Shown: positions 36,202 to 46,073, counted from the stretch's first letter. The stretch is 64,000 bases of DNA from Rhodospirillaceae bacterium (GCA_028822445.1 JAPKDQ010000004.1:124001-188000), one strand, 5' to 3'. Translations and numbers: made by a program. The notes: generated from the letters alone by a model not told the origin.

Positions 36202-36576
36202 AGCGCAGACAAAGTGAGAGAGTACCTGCGTGCCATGGAAGAGCGGGACCTAGAACGCGCGCGTATGTTCCTCGCGCCAGATTTTGTTATGACGTTCCCT
36301 GGAGGTGTCACGATGACATCTCTGGATGAGCTGGTGGAGTGGTCGAAGGGTCGGTATCGTTTGATCACCAAGACCTTTGAGGACTTTGATGTGTTTAAAG
36401 AAGGGGAAGAGACAGTAGTATACAGCACGGGCATGTTGAACGGCGAGGCGTTGGATGGTTCAGCGATCAATGAAGTGCGGTATATTGACCGATTTTTTTT
36501 TCGAGATGGACTAATTGTTGACCAGCAAGTGTGGAACGACCTTGCTGACGTTTTGCAACAACCGCTAGCTACGTAA
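36199..36576 (+). CDS. NTF2-like protein coupled to an FAD dehydrogenase
   Basis: A 125-residue SnoaL/NTF2-like protein, same length as and clearly related to the protein at 24851-25228 (VRYIDRF, IVD..VW.D, helix 1 VREYLRAMEERDLERA). Its stop shares one base with the start of the next gene (TAATG), so it is translationally coupled to the FAD-linked dehydrogenase, and its own start overlaps the end of the degraded upstream frame. The function is not assigned; a role as a helper isomerase or binding protein for that dehydrogenase's substrate is inference. Confidence 0.75.
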   Translation: MSADKVREYLRAMEERDLERARMFLAPDFVMTFPGGVTMTSLDELVEWSKGRYRLITKTFEDFDVFKEGEETVVYSTGMLNGEALDGSAINEVRYIDRFFFRDGLIVDQQVWNDLADVLQQPLAT

Positions 36577-37958
36577 TGGGTCACCTCCTTGACGACTTAG
36601 CGGTGATTGTCGACACCTCTGGGATTTTAACCGGTAATGATATTGGCTCGCGCTATACGGATACGCGAGGCCATGGCGCAGCCGGTGTGCCAGCCTGTGT
36701 GCTGCGCCCCACATCAACCGCTCAGGTCTCCTCGATATTGAAGCTTTGCAATGACGCAGGACGGACAGTTGTGCCCCAAGGGGGGATGACGGGATTGGTC
36801 GGTGGTGGCACCCCTGGCGACGGCGATGTTGTCCTCTCACTTGAACGGATGAATGTCATTGAGGAAATTGATTCCACGGGTCGCACGATGATAGCAGAAG
36901 CGGGTGTGGTGTTAGAAACGGCGCACGATGCCGCTGATGATGCCGGTTTTGTTCTGCCCATTGATCTCGGTGCAAGAGGGAGTGCGACGCTAGGTGGTTT
37001 AATCAGTACTAATGCTGGCGGGAATCGTGTCATCCGTTATGGCATGACACGGCAGTCCGTCCTAGGGTTAGAGGTGGTGCTGGCGGATGGCACGGTGCTT
37101 ACCTCTATGAACCGAATGCTGAAGAACAACGCGGGCTACGACCTTAAGCAGATGTTTATCGGGTCTGAAGGCACGCTGTGTATAGTAACCCGTTGCGTGT
37201 TGCGCCTCCAACCAAAACCGCTGACGACGTCCACGGCTTTTGTCGGAATGAATGACTTTCAGTCTGTGATTGGGTTTTTAGCACTACTCGATTCAAGACT
37301 AGGCGGTGACCTGGGTGCATTTGAGGTGATGTGGTCAGAATACTATGATTTTGTGGGCGAACGCTGTCCTACGCTGAAGCCACCGTTGCCAGCCGAGCAC
37401 AAATTTTATGTTTTGACGGATGCGCTGGGCGCTGACCCGGACGGTGATAAAGAGCGCTTTGAAGCTGTCCTTGAGGTAGCCCATAACCAAGGCCTCATTC
37501 AGAACGGTGTGATAGCGCAGTCGGATGCGGACCGCGAAGGCCTCTGGGCCATTCGTGAAGGGGCATGGGAGGGGTTCCGCACCCTTGGACCGATGTTTAC
37601 CTATGACGTTTCAATGCCAATTTTGACCATGGATGGTTTTGCGACGCGCGCCATGGTAGAAATTGAAGCCGTGTTCCCCTTTGCGACCACGTTGATTCTT
37701 GGTCACTTGGGCGACGGCAACCTTCACGCTGTTGTCGCCGTCGGTGATGGATCAGGTCTGGCCCACCGCAAGGTTAACGATATCCTCTACGGTATCATCC
37801 GTGACCTTGGTGGCTCTGTCTCAGCCGAGCATGGCATCGGCACAGAAAAGCTCGACTATCTTTCATGGAGCCGCACAGATGCAGAGGTTGAGGTTATGCG
37901 CGCGCTGAAACGTATGCTGGACCCTAAGGGGATACTGAACCCTGGTAAGGTTCTTTAA
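36576..37958 (+). CDS. FAD-linked 2-hydroxyacid dehydrogenase (GlcD/D2HGDH-like)
   Basis: The 460-residue VAO-family flavoprotein has a PCMH FAD-binding domain (VPQGGMTGLVGGGTP, about 65-80; GGLISTNAGGNRVIRYGMTR) and a C-terminal substrate domain with the metal-binding HLGDGNLH and SAEHGIGTEK motifs typical of D-lactate, glycolate and D-2-hydroxyglutarate dehydrogenases. It oxidises a D-2-hydroxyacid to the 2-oxoacid and passes electrons to an ETF or the respiratory chain. The exact substrate is not determined. No GlcE/GlcF partner is adjacent, which favours the single-subunit D2HGDH/D-LDH type. It converges on the ABC adaptor gene with 3 nt between. Confidence 0.88.
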   Translation: MGHLLDDLAVIVDTSGILTGNDIGSRYTDTRGHGAAGVPACVLRPTSTAQVSSILKLCNDAGRTVVPQGGMTGLVGGGTPGDGDVVLSLERMNVIEEIDSTGRTMIAEAGVVLETAHDAADDAGFVLPIDLGARGSATLGGLISTNAGGNRVIRYGMTRQSVLGLEVVLADGTVLTSMNRMLKNNAGYDLKQMFIGSEGTLCIVTRCVLRLQPKPLTTSTAFVGMNDFQSVIGFLALLDSRLGGDLGAFEVMWSEYYDFVGERCPTLKPPLPAEHKFYVLTDALGADPDGDKERFEAVLEVAHNQGLIQNGVIAQSDADREGLWAIREGAWEGFRTLGPMFTYDVSMPILTMDGFATRAMVEIEAVFPFATTLILGHLGDGNLHAVVAVGDGSGLAHRKVNDILYGIIRDLGGSVSAEHGIGTEKLDYLSWSRTDAEVEVMRALKRMLDPKGILNPGKVL

Positions 37959-37961
37959 GGC

Positions 37962-39167
37962 TTATCGACGCGCCACAGCGACGCCGTCAATGATGGCGTC
38001 TGACGGATGCAGAATCACGGTTTCGTCCTGGTTTAAGCCGTCGGTTACTTCTGCTTCCAAGTTGTTGCGCCGACCGAGCGCAATCTCTTTCAGGCGTGCA
38101 GTGCCGCTGTCATCGATAAAGACGGCCCAGTTATCTTCTGAACGGAAGAGCGCGCTGACAGGAATTTTTAGAACACCGCGTTGGTCTTGAACGACGATAC
38201 GTGTTTCTACGCGGTAGCCGTGGCCAAGGCTTTGCCATTCGCTTTGTGGAGATACGAAATCAATGATCACATTAACCCGTTGCTCTTCAATACCGAGCGC
38301 TGAGATTTTGGTAAAGCCAAAGGGTTCAACCAGACGGACCCGGCCTTCGAGGGGTATATCACCGCCCCAATCATCGACAATGACACGGTAGCCAGCTTTA
38401 ATTCTCACGGCGTCGGTCGAGCGCAGGTCGACCACAATTTCGAGTTTTGAAGGGTCGCCCAGTTCCATTAGCGGAGTTCCGGCTGTGAGGACGCCTTCGC
38501 TTTCCTGAAGGACCCTTAACACTCGGCCAGTGATTGGCGCACGGACAGGAATTAAGTCTTTGCTGTCTTGCCCGTTTTCACCGTCTTGCGATGTGATTAA
38601 GGTGGCACGTGCTGATTCTAGATCGGCAAGCACTTTGCGTAAATTCGCAATTGCCTGAGCTAAGTTGGCTTGAGCCGTCAGCACTGAGAGTTGTCGTTGA
38701 TCGAGAGTGGCTTGAGAAATGGTTCCGCGTTGGGCCAGGGGTTGAGCGCGGCGAAGCTCAGCCCTGTCATAATCCAACTGGGCCTGAGCGCGGGACTGTT
38801 CTGCTTCGGCTAGTCCAACTGCGGCATCCGCAGCTTTAACAAAGGCTTCAGCTTCTGTGCGGCTGCGGACATTAAGCATGATGGGATCGGACGGTTGGAA
38901 TAATGCGAGTGTGGTATCCCCTGCGGTCACAGCATCTCCTGCCTCAATATCGATTCTCCTTACTTGTCCTGCGACTGGTGCAGACACAACGTAGATATCT
39001 TTCAAACGGGTTTGGCCTTCATCGTCAATGGTGACAAGAAGGTCGCCGCGCTGAACCTGTGCAATATCAATGCCGACCGGTTGTGGTCGCAGCGATATAC
39101 TGATCAGGATAATAAGTACGAGAACGATAGCGCCAATTGCTAACGTGCGACGGGATAAGGTAGGCAC
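37962..39167 (-). CDS. ABC-exporter periplasmic adaptor (HlyD/MacA-like)
   Basis: The 401-residue membrane fusion protein has an N-terminal anchor (about 8-25), a split lipoyl domain (VSAPVAGQVRRIDIEAGDAV and VRAPITGRVLRV), a long alpha-hairpin of about 100 residues (97-195) and a C-terminal beta-barrel. Start is GTG with AAAGGAG 7 nt upstream. It is last in the ATPase-permease-adaptor operon, 17 nt after the permease. With TolC it would complete a MacAB-TolC-type pump. Confidence 0.85.
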   Translation of the reverse strand: MPTLSRRTLAIGAIVLVLIILISISLRPQPVGIDIAQVQRGDLLVTIDDEGQTRLKDIYVVSAPVAGQVRRIDIEAGDAVTAGDTTLALFQPSDPIMLNVRSRTEAEAFVKAADAAVGLAEAEQSRAQAQLDYDRAELRRAQPLAQRGTISQATLDQRQLSVLTAQANLAQAIANLRKVLADLESARATLITSQDGENGQDSKDLIPVRAPITGRVLRVLQESEGVLTAGTPLMELGDPSKLEIVVDLRSTDAVRIKAGYRVIVDDWGGDIPLEGRVRLVEPFGFTKISALGIEEQRVNVIIDFVSPQSEWQSLGHGYRVETRIVVQDQRGVLKIPVSALFRSEDNWAVFIDDSGTARLKEIALGRRNNLEAEVTDGLNQDETVILHPSDAIIDGVAVARR

Positions 39168-39184
39168 AGATATACTCCTTTCAG

Positions 39185-41557
39185 CTATTCACGGGTCTTC
39201 AATGCAGATACAAGCTCCAATCCAAAAACCCGTTGTCGAGTGATAAGGCCACAGATAGTGGCAGAAACACAGACAACGATTATGGACCAACCGTAGGTCG
39301 AGGGCTCAATGACGAAGGGGAAGTTGTAGAGGTCAGTGGTTAGCATCGGCGACATGGCGAGCGCCATGCTGTATCCGAGCAAACAACCAACAGGTAGAGA
39401 GGCGAGGGTAAGAATGCCAAGTTCGCCGAGCAAAATATAGGTGACTTCTTCGCGCGTAAAACCCAGAACCCGCAAGCTTGCAAGAGCGCGTGAGCGTTCA
39501 GACAAAGCAATCCGAGCGGCATTATAGGCAACGCCAAACGCGATCAAACTGGCGAGTGCGACGTAAAAACCAATCATCACATTCATGGTGTTATCCATCG
39601 TCTCGCGAAAACCGGCGAGGGTCGCCGTCTGTTGTGCGATGCCAGCAACACCTGGCGTGTCTTTCAGGGTGGCATAAAGGTCGTCTGCATAGCGGCTATC
39701 GACCATGACATGGATACCCGTGACCGTTGGGCCTTCTTTCATTAAGCGATTGAGTGAGTCGATATGCATGTAGGCCTGAAAACCGAGATACTCTTCGACC
39801 AACCGGACGACGGGCAGTTGTTCGACTGGCCGGCGCTCTTGCAACACTTCGACGGTGACTAAATCACCAACTTTAAGGTTGAGGTCATTGGCGATGTGCT
39901 TTGATAAAGCCAGGCCACCGAGGGGTGGCTCGATGACTTTTTGATCAGTGTCGAGTAGTCGCGCGAGATCTGCACCTGAGACAATGCCTTGGATCGCTTT
40001 TCGGTCTGACAGGTGGCCGTTACGAAGGCGGACAGAGACACTTCGTACGGGCTGAGTTTTGATCACACCCGGTAAGTGTTGAATTTCTTGTTCAACAAGT
40101 GCGGGGCGCGGTTCAACGAACGACAAAGTCAAGGTTTGTCGCTCAGCCTGGAAGAAGTAGACCGCAATCACGCGTTCGATGGAATCGAGGAAGAACAGCG
40201 ACATGACCATCAGAGCGACGGAGAATGCGACGCCAATGATGGTCAGGCCCGCGCGGACTGGAAAGCGCGTCACATGCCTAAAGATCATGCGGGTCGGCTG
40301 GCTAATTGTTAACGGTGCAAAGAAACGTGAGAGGGCGCCCGCCTTATATGAGGTTGGCACCGGGGGAGCCATCGCGACGGCTGGAGAGAGCCTGGCAGCT
40401 TGGCGCACGGCGCCCAATCCACCAAGCATGCCGGCGATTAGGCTGATTATCGCTGCAGATGTGAAGACGCCAGTGTCTATGCCAAGGTTCAACAGTGGGA
40501 ACTTATAGTATGTCGTGTACATGGTGATCATTCCACCACCCATCCATATGCCAAGGGCTATGCCCATGCCTAGACCGATAAAGACCAGGATCAAAACAAG
40601 TTTGAGATAAACCCAACCAACCTCGAGGTCGTTATAGCCAAATGCCTTAAGTAAGCCGATTTGTTCGCGCTCTGTTGCGATGATGCGAGAGACCACGACG
40701 TTCATTAGAAATGCAGAGACCAATAAGAACACGGGGGGGAAGACCGCGCCACTAGTCCGCAGTTGAGTAATTTCGTTGACTAAAAAGAAATTGGAGAGTT
40801 GGTCCTTGCGCGCGTAGGACCCTACACCACCATAGGGTTCGAGCAGTACATCGAGCCGGCGGATAACTTCATATTCGGATGCGCCAAGCTGTAACGATAT
40901 CGTCAGACTATTGAATGCGCCATCAAGATCAAAGGCAGCGGCTAGTGCTTTGCGGCCCATCCACATAACGCCGAAGCGTTTGTCGTCCGGCATTAGGGAT
41001 CCTGGTCCAAGGGCGTATATGTATTCGGGTGTCATGCCCAAGCCGACAATTTCTAAGCTACGTTTGTTGCCGTTAATAATGGCTTTGAAGCTGTCACCCA
41101 CCGTCAAGTCGTGTGCATTAGCAAATGCATCTGTGACGGCGACTTCGTTAGGCCGTTGTGACGAGGGATAACGACCACTCAGGATTATGACATCGTTGAG
41201 CAAGGGGGCACCGCGTTCCGGCAGAGATAGCAGCTGTCCGGTCGCCGGCTCAGTCATGTTCGGTAAATCTAGATTGACAGCGGCAACGATGCGGGTCTCA
41301 ATAATGGAGACGCCTGGAATACGCTCAATATCTTTTTTCAAGCTATCGGGCGCTCGCTTGAGCGTGGCGAAGACGTCGGCAAACCGGGTGCGATCGTAAA
41401 ACGCATTCATGCTTTCTTCGAGCGTTGTAACTGTGCCAAATGAAGAAATCATCAAAGCAATGCCGCAGGCCATGACCATCGAAATAGCAATGGCTTGGCC
41501 CTTGATTCGCCAAAGGTCGCGTAGGAGCTTTCGGTTAAGAGCATCGACACGTATCAC
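39185..41557 (-). CDS. ABC transporter permease with two FtsX domains
   Basis: The 790-residue permease of the MacB/FtsX superfamily has a cytoplasmic start, TM1 at about 18-40, a MacB_PCD periplasmic domain, FtsX domain 1 (about 265-385), a second PCD and FtsX domain 2 (about 665-780). The duplication makes it a fused dimer, as in the larger DevC/YbbP-like permeases. Start is GTG, overlapping the ATPase stop by 4 nt (GTGA). Such transporters work by mechanotransmission on periplasmic substrates or lipoproteins; the cargo is unknown. Confidence 0.85.
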   Translation of the reverse strand: MIRVDALNRKLLRDLWRIKGQAIAISMVMACGIALMISSFGTVTTLEESMNAFYDRTRFADVFATLKRAPDSLKKDIERIPGVSIIETRIVAAVNLDLPNMTEPATGQLLSLPERGAPLLNDVIILSGRYPSSQRPNEVAVTDAFANAHDLTVGDSFKAIINGNKRSLEIVGLGMTPEYIYALGPGSLMPDDKRFGVMWMGRKALAAAFDLDGAFNSLTISLQLGASEYEVIRRLDVLLEPYGGVGSYARKDQLSNFFLVNEITQLRTSGAVFPPVFLLVSAFLMNVVVSRIIATEREQIGLLKAFGYNDLEVGWVYLKLVLILVFIGLGMGIALGIWMGGGMITMYTTYYKFPLLNLGIDTGVFTSAAIISLIAGMLGGLGAVRQAARLSPAVAMAPPVPTSYKAGALSRFFAPLTISQPTRMIFRHVTRFPVRAGLTIIGVAFSVALMVMSLFFLDSIERVIAVYFFQAERQTLTLSFVEPRPALVEQEIQHLPGVIKTQPVRSVSVRLRNGHLSDRKAIQGIVSGADLARLLDTDQKVIEPPLGGLALSKHIANDLNLKVGDLVTVEVLQERRPVEQLPVVRLVEEYLGFQAYMHIDSLNRLMKEGPTVTGIHVMVDSRYADDLYATLKDTPGVAGIAQQTATLAGFRETMDNTMNVMIGFYVALASLIAFGVAYNAARIALSERSRALASLRVLGFTREEVTYILLGELGILTLASLPVGCLLGYSMALAMSPMLTTDLYNFPFVIEPSTYGWSIIVVCVSATICGLITRQRVFGLELVSALKTRE

Positions 41558-42288
41558 CAGGTCAACTCCTCCGGTGCTTTCTTTTCCGGGTTTTCGTCGA
41601 CGCTAATGATTTGGCCATCGGCAAAGCGAATGACACGTTCTGACATATCTTTGATGCCGGCGTTATGGGTAATCAAAGCCGTAGTGGTGCCAAGCTCTCG
41701 GTTGGCTCGTTCTAAGGCTTGCAAAACAACGACACCAGTATTGCTATCCAATGCGCCAGTCGGCTCATCGCACAAAAGGACATTCGGTCGCTTGGCAATC
41801 GCGCGCGCAATTGCGACACGTTGTTGCTCGCCGCCTGAGAGCTGTGATGGAAAATGGTCTAAGCGGTGTTCTAAACCGACCATTTCTAAAGCTTCTTCAG
41901 CACTCATTGGATCTTCAGCGATTTCAGTAACGAGGCTTATGTTCTCGCGTGCCGTAAGGCTGGGAATGAGGTTGTAAAACTGGAAGACAAAGCCAACGTG
42001 ATCCCGTCGATACATCGTGAGGTTATGGGGTGAGCAGGCCGTCAATTCCAAATTTTTAAAGAACAGGCGGCCTGATGTTGGAAGATCGAGGCCACCGAGA
42101 ATATTCAGGAGTGTTGATTTGCCACTACCGGAAGGGCCGAGCAAGACCACAAGCTCGCCTTCGTAAAGAGTTAGATCGACGCCGCGCAGCGCCTCCACGC
42201 GAAGCCCGCCGGTTTCATAAACCTTTGTGATCCTCTCCGCGCGGAAGGTCTCGACTAGGCGCGTTCCATCTTGGACTACGTCCGGCAT
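41554..42288 (-). CDS. ABC transporter ATP-binding protein (LolD/MacB type)
   Basis: The 244-residue ATPase has Walker [13 protein letters not shown]-loop [10 protein letters not shown], signature [15 protein letters not shown] and Walker [13 protein letters not shown], all intact. The [12 protein letters not shown] start and GALD after Walker B place it in the LolD/MacB/FtsE branch that energises FtsX-type permeases. It is the first gene of the leftward three-gene exporter operon and is divergent from the MATE pump. Confidence 0.9.
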   Translation of the reverse strand: MPDVVQDGTRLVETFRAERITKVYETGGLRVEALRGVDLTLYEGELVVLLGPSGSGKSTLLNILGGLDLPTSGRLFFKNLELTACSPHNLTMYRRDHVGFVFQFYNLIPSLTARENISLVTEIAEDPMSAEEALEMVGLEHRLDHFPSQLSGGEQQRVAIARAIAKRPNVLLCDEPTGALDSNTGVVVLQALERANRELGTTTALITHNAGIKDMSERVIRFADGQIISVDENPEKKAPEELTW

Positions 42289-42420
42289 CGTGCGGGCGTT
42301 CCTCTCGCTAGGATTTGGTGGCGTATTATAGCACTGAAGGTTTGCGGATTATAACCCTAACACGTTGAAACATAACGGTGATATATCCGCATAACAGCGT
42401 TACAAATCTTCACACCTCTT

Positions 42421-42432
42421 TGATACGTATCA
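42421..42432. promoter_or_regulatory. 12-bp perfect palindrome upstream of the MATE gene
   Basis: TGATACGTATCA is perfectly self-complementary and lies 35 nt before the MATE GTG start, in the 178-bp gap shared with the divergent ABC exporter operon. Position and symmetry fit a dimeric repressor operator. No regulator gene is adjacent. Confidence 0.4.
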
Positions 42433-42466
42433 ATATATTAACGAAAATAGCGGTATTGGACGACGC

Positions 42467-43879
42467 GTGAGTACAGCAGAACAGAAGCTGGCTAAAACCG
42501 GTCACGGGCATGGTAGTAGCGGAGGCAAAGACCTTACCTCCGGATCGGTCCACAGACAGCTTGCCAAGTTAACGGCCTATATGGCCATTGGCGCCGTTGC
42601 CTCGATGACGTTTCAAGTTGTTGACACCTACTTTGTTGCGCAACTCGGTACAGAAGAGTTGGCGGCGATGGCCTTTACATTCCCGGTGGTGATGATTTTG
42701 CATGCCATTGCAATCGGCCTGGGGACCGGAGTGACAGCGGTTGTTTCCCGGTTTGTGGGAGGTGGTGGCGAGGAGAGCTCTAAAGCAATCGGTACGGACA
42801 GCCTTTATCTCGCGATCCTTATTACAACCATTTTTTCTGCCATCGGTTATTTCACCATAGACCCAGTCTTTGCCCTTCTAGGGGCAGGGCCTGAAATCAT
42901 GCCTCTTATCCATGACTATATGGAGATTTGGTATCTCGGGATCATTTTTATGATTGTGCCGCTTATCGGCAATTCTGTCATCCGAGCCCACGGCGATGCC
43001 AAATTCCCAAGCATGATTATGATCACTGCAGCTGTGCTTAACATTGCCCTTGACCCGATCCTGATCTTCGGCTTATTCGGTGCTCCAAGGATGGAATTGC
43101 AAGGCGCCGCCTTAGCGACTGTTATTGCCCGCTTCGTGACATTTGCGGCCGCACTTGGTGTCTTGCACTTTCGTATGCATGCACTGACCTATGAGATGCC
43201 ATCTGTAGAGCGACTATCTAAGAATTGGCGCCGCATTCTAAATATCGGTTTGCCCTCGACAGCAACGCAACTCATCGTTCCCGTTTCCATGGGTATTCTA
43301 ACGGCGCTTATCGCATCCTATGGGGCAGTCGCTGTTGCCGCTTACGGTATCGCCACGCGGGTCGAGATGTTAGCGCTGATATTCATGATGGCGACATCCA
43401 TTGCTATGGGGCCATTCGTTGGCCAGAACGCCGGGGCAGGGCGCATTGATCGCGTCAAAATAGCGCTGCGTTTCGCGTTCCAGGCTAGTTTTGCGTATGG
43501 CGTTGTCATGGCCGTTCTTCTTGCCCTTTTTGGTGAGCAAGTGGGTAACGTCTTTAGTGATGACACCGACGTTGTTCGGCTAGCCGCATTCTATCTTCTT
43601 GTTGTCCCGGTGAGTTATCCCGTTTTATCGATTATTGGAATTAGTTCTCAAGCCTTTAACTCTTTGGCCCGTCCTATGCCAGCAATGATTATTGGTGCTT
43701 GCAAGGCGTTCGTCATACAGCTGCCTCTTGCGTATGTAGGCTCAGCCGTGGGGGGGATTCAGGGCGTATTTGTAGCAATGAGCCTGTCGACCTTAATGGT
43801 CTCTTTGCTTGCATACGTATGGATATGGCGAGTGATTAATGAGGAGGAAGGGGCACCGAGCAGTTCGGCTGCCGCGTAG
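42467..43879 (+). CDS. MATE-family efflux transporter
   Basis: The 470-residue protein has twelve membrane helices in two related halves. The N-terminal half has VVDTYFVAQLGTEELAAMAFTFPV, the usual MATE helix-1/2 region, and GVTAVVSRFVGGG; the C-terminal half has MATSIAMGPFVGQNAGAGR. It should be a sodium- or proton-driven multidrug antiporter of the NorM/DinF-like group. Translation starts at GTG with only a weak ribosome site. About 30 polar residues (GHGHGSSGGKD) precede the first helix, longer than usual. Confidence 0.88.
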   Translation: MSTAEQKLAKTGHGHGSSGGKDLTSGSVHRQLAKLTAYMAIGAVASMTFQVVDTYFVAQLGTEELAAMAFTFPVVMILHAIAIGLGTGVTAVVSRFVGGGGEESSKAIGTDSLYLAILITTIFSAIGYFTIDPVFALLGAGPEIMPLIHDYMEIWYLGIIFMIVPLIGNSVIRAHGDAKFPSMIMITAAVLNIALDPILIFGLFGAPRMELQGAALATVIARFVTFAAALGVLHFRMHALTYEMPSVERLSKNWRRILNIGLPSTATQLIVPVSMGILTALIASYGAVAVAAYGIATRVEMLALIFMMATSIAMGPFVGQNAGAGRIDRVKIALRFAFQASFAYGVVMAVLLALFGEQVGNVFSDDTDVVRLAAFYLLVVPVSYPVLSIIGISSQAFNSLARPMPAMIIGACKAFVIQLPLAYVGSAVGGIQGVFVAMSLSTLMVSLLAYVWIWRVINEEEGAPSSSAAA

Positions 43880-44217
43880 TCCAACTAGCCGGCCCAGACT
43901 GTTGTGGATCTAGTGAGTACGATAGCCATAGAGATGACTGTCCGCCTTGGGATAATGCTAGCCCCACCCATAATCACTAGCCGTTCAAGGGAAGGGGCGT
44001 GAAGTCTGGCGCCTAACTTACCGGTAAAATCGGTATGCGCGCCAAAATGCACACCAGAACAAATTCTATACCGAGCGTTCCAAGCATTGGCGTTGTTGCT
44101 TCCCTTGTTCAATACCTGTCCTGTTCGGAGTGTTGTAGATGCTAATATCGGAGTTTACCTGTACCAGTTTAATAGCTTATCAAAGGTCAAACCGGTTGGT
44201 GTGGGAAGGGGGATGGC
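43880..44217. other. intergenic region without a supported gene
   Basis: 338 bases between the MATE and DUF1491 genes. A 75-codon minus-strand frame (43885-44112) shows no family resemblance or ribosome site. AAGGGGG at 44206-44212 is the ribosome site of the next gene. I see nothing else convincing. Confidence 0.4.
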
Positions 44218-44595
44218 TTGGAACCGAGGTTAAAAACACGGATATGGGTGCAGGCGTTTCTTCGTCTGTTAGAGGCGGAAGGGTACATGGCGACCATTCC
44301 AAATCGCGGGGATGAGGATGCTGGGGCCGTTCTGATCAAAGTAAATCGATTCTCCGCCGGTTGCTTGGTCTATTCGCAGGTCCGTGATGATAAAGGCCTA
44401 CTAGTCTGGCTCTGCGGTACGGGCGAAACGGCGGTGCCTGAAGCTAGCGCTGAGGCATACATCGCTCGTCAAAGAAAATATGATGCAGATATATGGGTTG
44501 TTGAGGTGGATGACCCAAAGGCTAGCTATGGCCTTGATGGTAAGGTTTTTGACGTTAGAGCCTTCGGCTCAGGTCGTGTCACGGCGAACCCATAG
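44218..44595 (+). CDS. DUF1491 family protein
   Basis: The 125-residue protein is typical of a family found almost only in alphaproteobacteria: LKTRIWVQAFLRLLEAEG at the start, GAVLIKVNR, and a C-terminal ARQRKYDADIWVVEVDD. No function is known. Start is TTG 44218: the strong AAGGGGG (44206-44212) is 5 nt away and the only nearby ATG (44213) is out of frame. Its last 70 nt are overlapped by the end of the convergent modA gene. Confidence 0.85.
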   Translation: MEPRLKTRIWVQAFLRLLEAEGYMATIPNRGDEDAGAVLIKVNRFSAGCLVYSQVRDDKGLLVWLCGTGETAVPEASAEAYIARQRKYDADIWVVEVDDPKASYGLDGKVFDVRAFGSGRVTANP

Positions 44596-45392
44596 TGCTC
44601 GAAAACGTCTAACCCGTTTGAGCTCGTCAATTCATGAAAGAATATCGTCGCTTGCGGGTTTGTTGAGACGGATAATACAGCAGCAGAATAAACGATCGGA
44701 TTGTGCGCGCTTGCAGGTATAATCGCTGCCAATCGCACTCCGTTACTAAGAGCAGCGTCGGTGGCATAAACAATGCCAAGTGGCGTCTCTCCTCGTTCGA
44801 CCATGGCGAGAACTCCTCGGACATTCGACTGACGAGCAAGTTGCCCTCTAACTGCTGGCCATAAACCCAGGTTTTGAAGCGCGTTCTGGGCGTATGTGCC
44901 GGCGGGTACGTGTGCAGGGTCACCGATAGCAAGTCGCCCCCCGTTTAATTGATTTGCGACGTCAAACGGCTTGGAGAGGTTTATAAGCGGCGTATTAGAA
45001 GTTTCAGAAGGGCGGATAAAAACGAGCCTATTTCGAGCCAGCGGCAGTGTCCGCGCCCGGTCTAGGAAACCATCAGCGATAAGCTGATCAATCCACCGTG
45101 TTGATGCGGAAATGTAGAGATCTGCAGGGGCGCCCATTCGAATTTGGCGGGCAAGGGTTCCGGAGCTTGCTACGGAAACACGAATATCGGTCCCTGTCCG
45201 ATCCTTGAACCGGGCCGCCAAGTCTTGAACTGCTGGCGCGGCACTGGCGGCAGACAGTACAATAATTCTTTTATTATCAATTGCTTCTGCAAAGTTGCAA
45301 TGTGCACATACACCCAGTAATAGGGCTAAGCTAGATATATCTGCCCGTCTGACCAGCCATGATAATTTTAGATTCCTTGAGCGGTTAAGCAA
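44526..45392 (-). CDS. modA: ModA-like molybdate ABC transporter substrate-binding protein (orphan)
   Basis: The 288-residue periplasmic binding protein has a long N-terminus with a signal segment (hydrophobic SLALLLGVCA, about 21-30), then VLSAASAAPAVQDLAARF, VSVASSGTLARQIRMGAPADLYISA and GTYAQNAL...G, the oxyanion-binding pattern of ModA. The role would be capture of molybdate or tungstate. No modB or modC is in the window, so it must use a transporter elsewhere or act otherwise. The last 23 codons lie antisense over DUF1491; typical ModA proteins end near the YGF motif, before this extension. Confidence 0.82.
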   Translation of the reverse strand: MLNRSRNLKLSWLVRRADISSLALLLGVCAHCNFAEAIDNKRIIVLSAASAAPAVQDLAARFKDRTGTDIRVSVASSGTLARQIRMGAPADLYISASTRWIDQLIADGFLDRARTLPLARNRLVFIRPSETSNTPLINLSKPFDVANQLNGGRLAIGDPAHVPAGTYAQNALQNLGLWPAVRGQLARQSNVRGVLAMVERGETPLGIVYATDAALSNGVRLAAIIPASAHNPIVYSAAVLSVSTNPQATIFFHELTSSNGLDVFEHYGFAVTRPEPKALTSKTLPSRP

Positions 45393-45493
45393 TCGTATGC
45401 GTTCCTATTCTGGACACCTGAACACGGTGTCGGTATGTTCCCCAGCCTTTCCTCCTTATACCCTTACTTTTAAGCCCAATTCCGAGGTAACTC

Positions 45494-45874
45494 ATGCCTG
45501 ATGTATGGACAGACGATCGTATTGCTAAGCTGAAAAAGCTTTGGACAGAGGGTTTACCGACCGGGGAGATCGGAAAACGCCTTGGCGTATCAAAGAATGC
45601 CGTCGTCGGGAAGGCCCATCGCCTTAGCTTGAAAAGCCGCCCGTCGCCAATTCGCAGGGCTGTAAAGAAAGCTGAGCCGAAGAAGGAAGAGGTAACGGTG
45701 TTCACCCTTGCCAATTTAACTTCGATGACTTGTCGCTGGCCGAATGGGGATCCGAAAGAAGACAATTTCCATTTCTGCGGAAAACCAGTTTTCCAGACCA
45801 AGCCCTATTGCGCTGAACATTGTGCAGCAGCTTATGTCGGTTCGAATAAGAATCGTGGCGAAAGCGCGTCATAA
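45494..45874 (+). CDS. gcrA: GcrA family cell cycle regulator
   Basis: The 126-residue protein has the GcrA N-terminal DNA-binding helix-turn-helix, DRIAKLKKLWTEG then GEIGKRLGVSKNAVVGKAHR, and the C-terminal sigma70-contacting module CRWPNGD...FCGKP and PYCAEHCA. In Caulobacter, GcrA co-activates sigma70 promoters that carry CcrM-methylated GANTC sites. It is shorter than the Caulobacter protein because the linker is reduced. A GAGGTAA site sits 3 nt from the ATG. It is divergent from modA by 100 bp, and a structured intergenic region follows. Confidence 0.93.
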   Translation: MPDVWTDDRIAKLKKLWTEGLPTGEIGKRLGVSKNAVVGKAHRLSLKSRPSPIRRAVKKAEPKKEEVTVFTLANLTSMTCRWPNGDPKEDNFHFCGKPVFQTKPYCAEHCAAAYVGSNKNRGESAS

Positions 45875-46004
45875 CTGACAAATATGCCTTTTAGATCAAA
45901 ATTTTGCGGCGTGTGCCGCACTGTCCACACATAAAGTTATGTGTAGATCATTGCGTCTTCATACCCTTACCGGCGAGTTTATCTCAGAAAGTTGGTGATT
46001 TCTG

Positions 46005-46059
46005 TTTTTTGGTCCCTGAGAAACAACTTGGTCTAGACCCGCAAACGAGGACCAAAAAA
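46005..46059. repeat. nested inverted repeat downstream of gcrA
   Basis: TTTTTTGGTCC (46005-46015) and GGACCAAAAAA (46049-46059) form a perfect 11-bp inverted repeat. The 33-nt spacer contains the palindrome GGTCTAGACC (46030-46039), which repeats the GGTC/GACC core. Read on the minus strand, the outer arm ends in six T and could act as a loose terminator; on DNA it could be an extended regulator site. Confidence 0.5.
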
Positions 46060-46073
46060 TATATAATCCAAGT

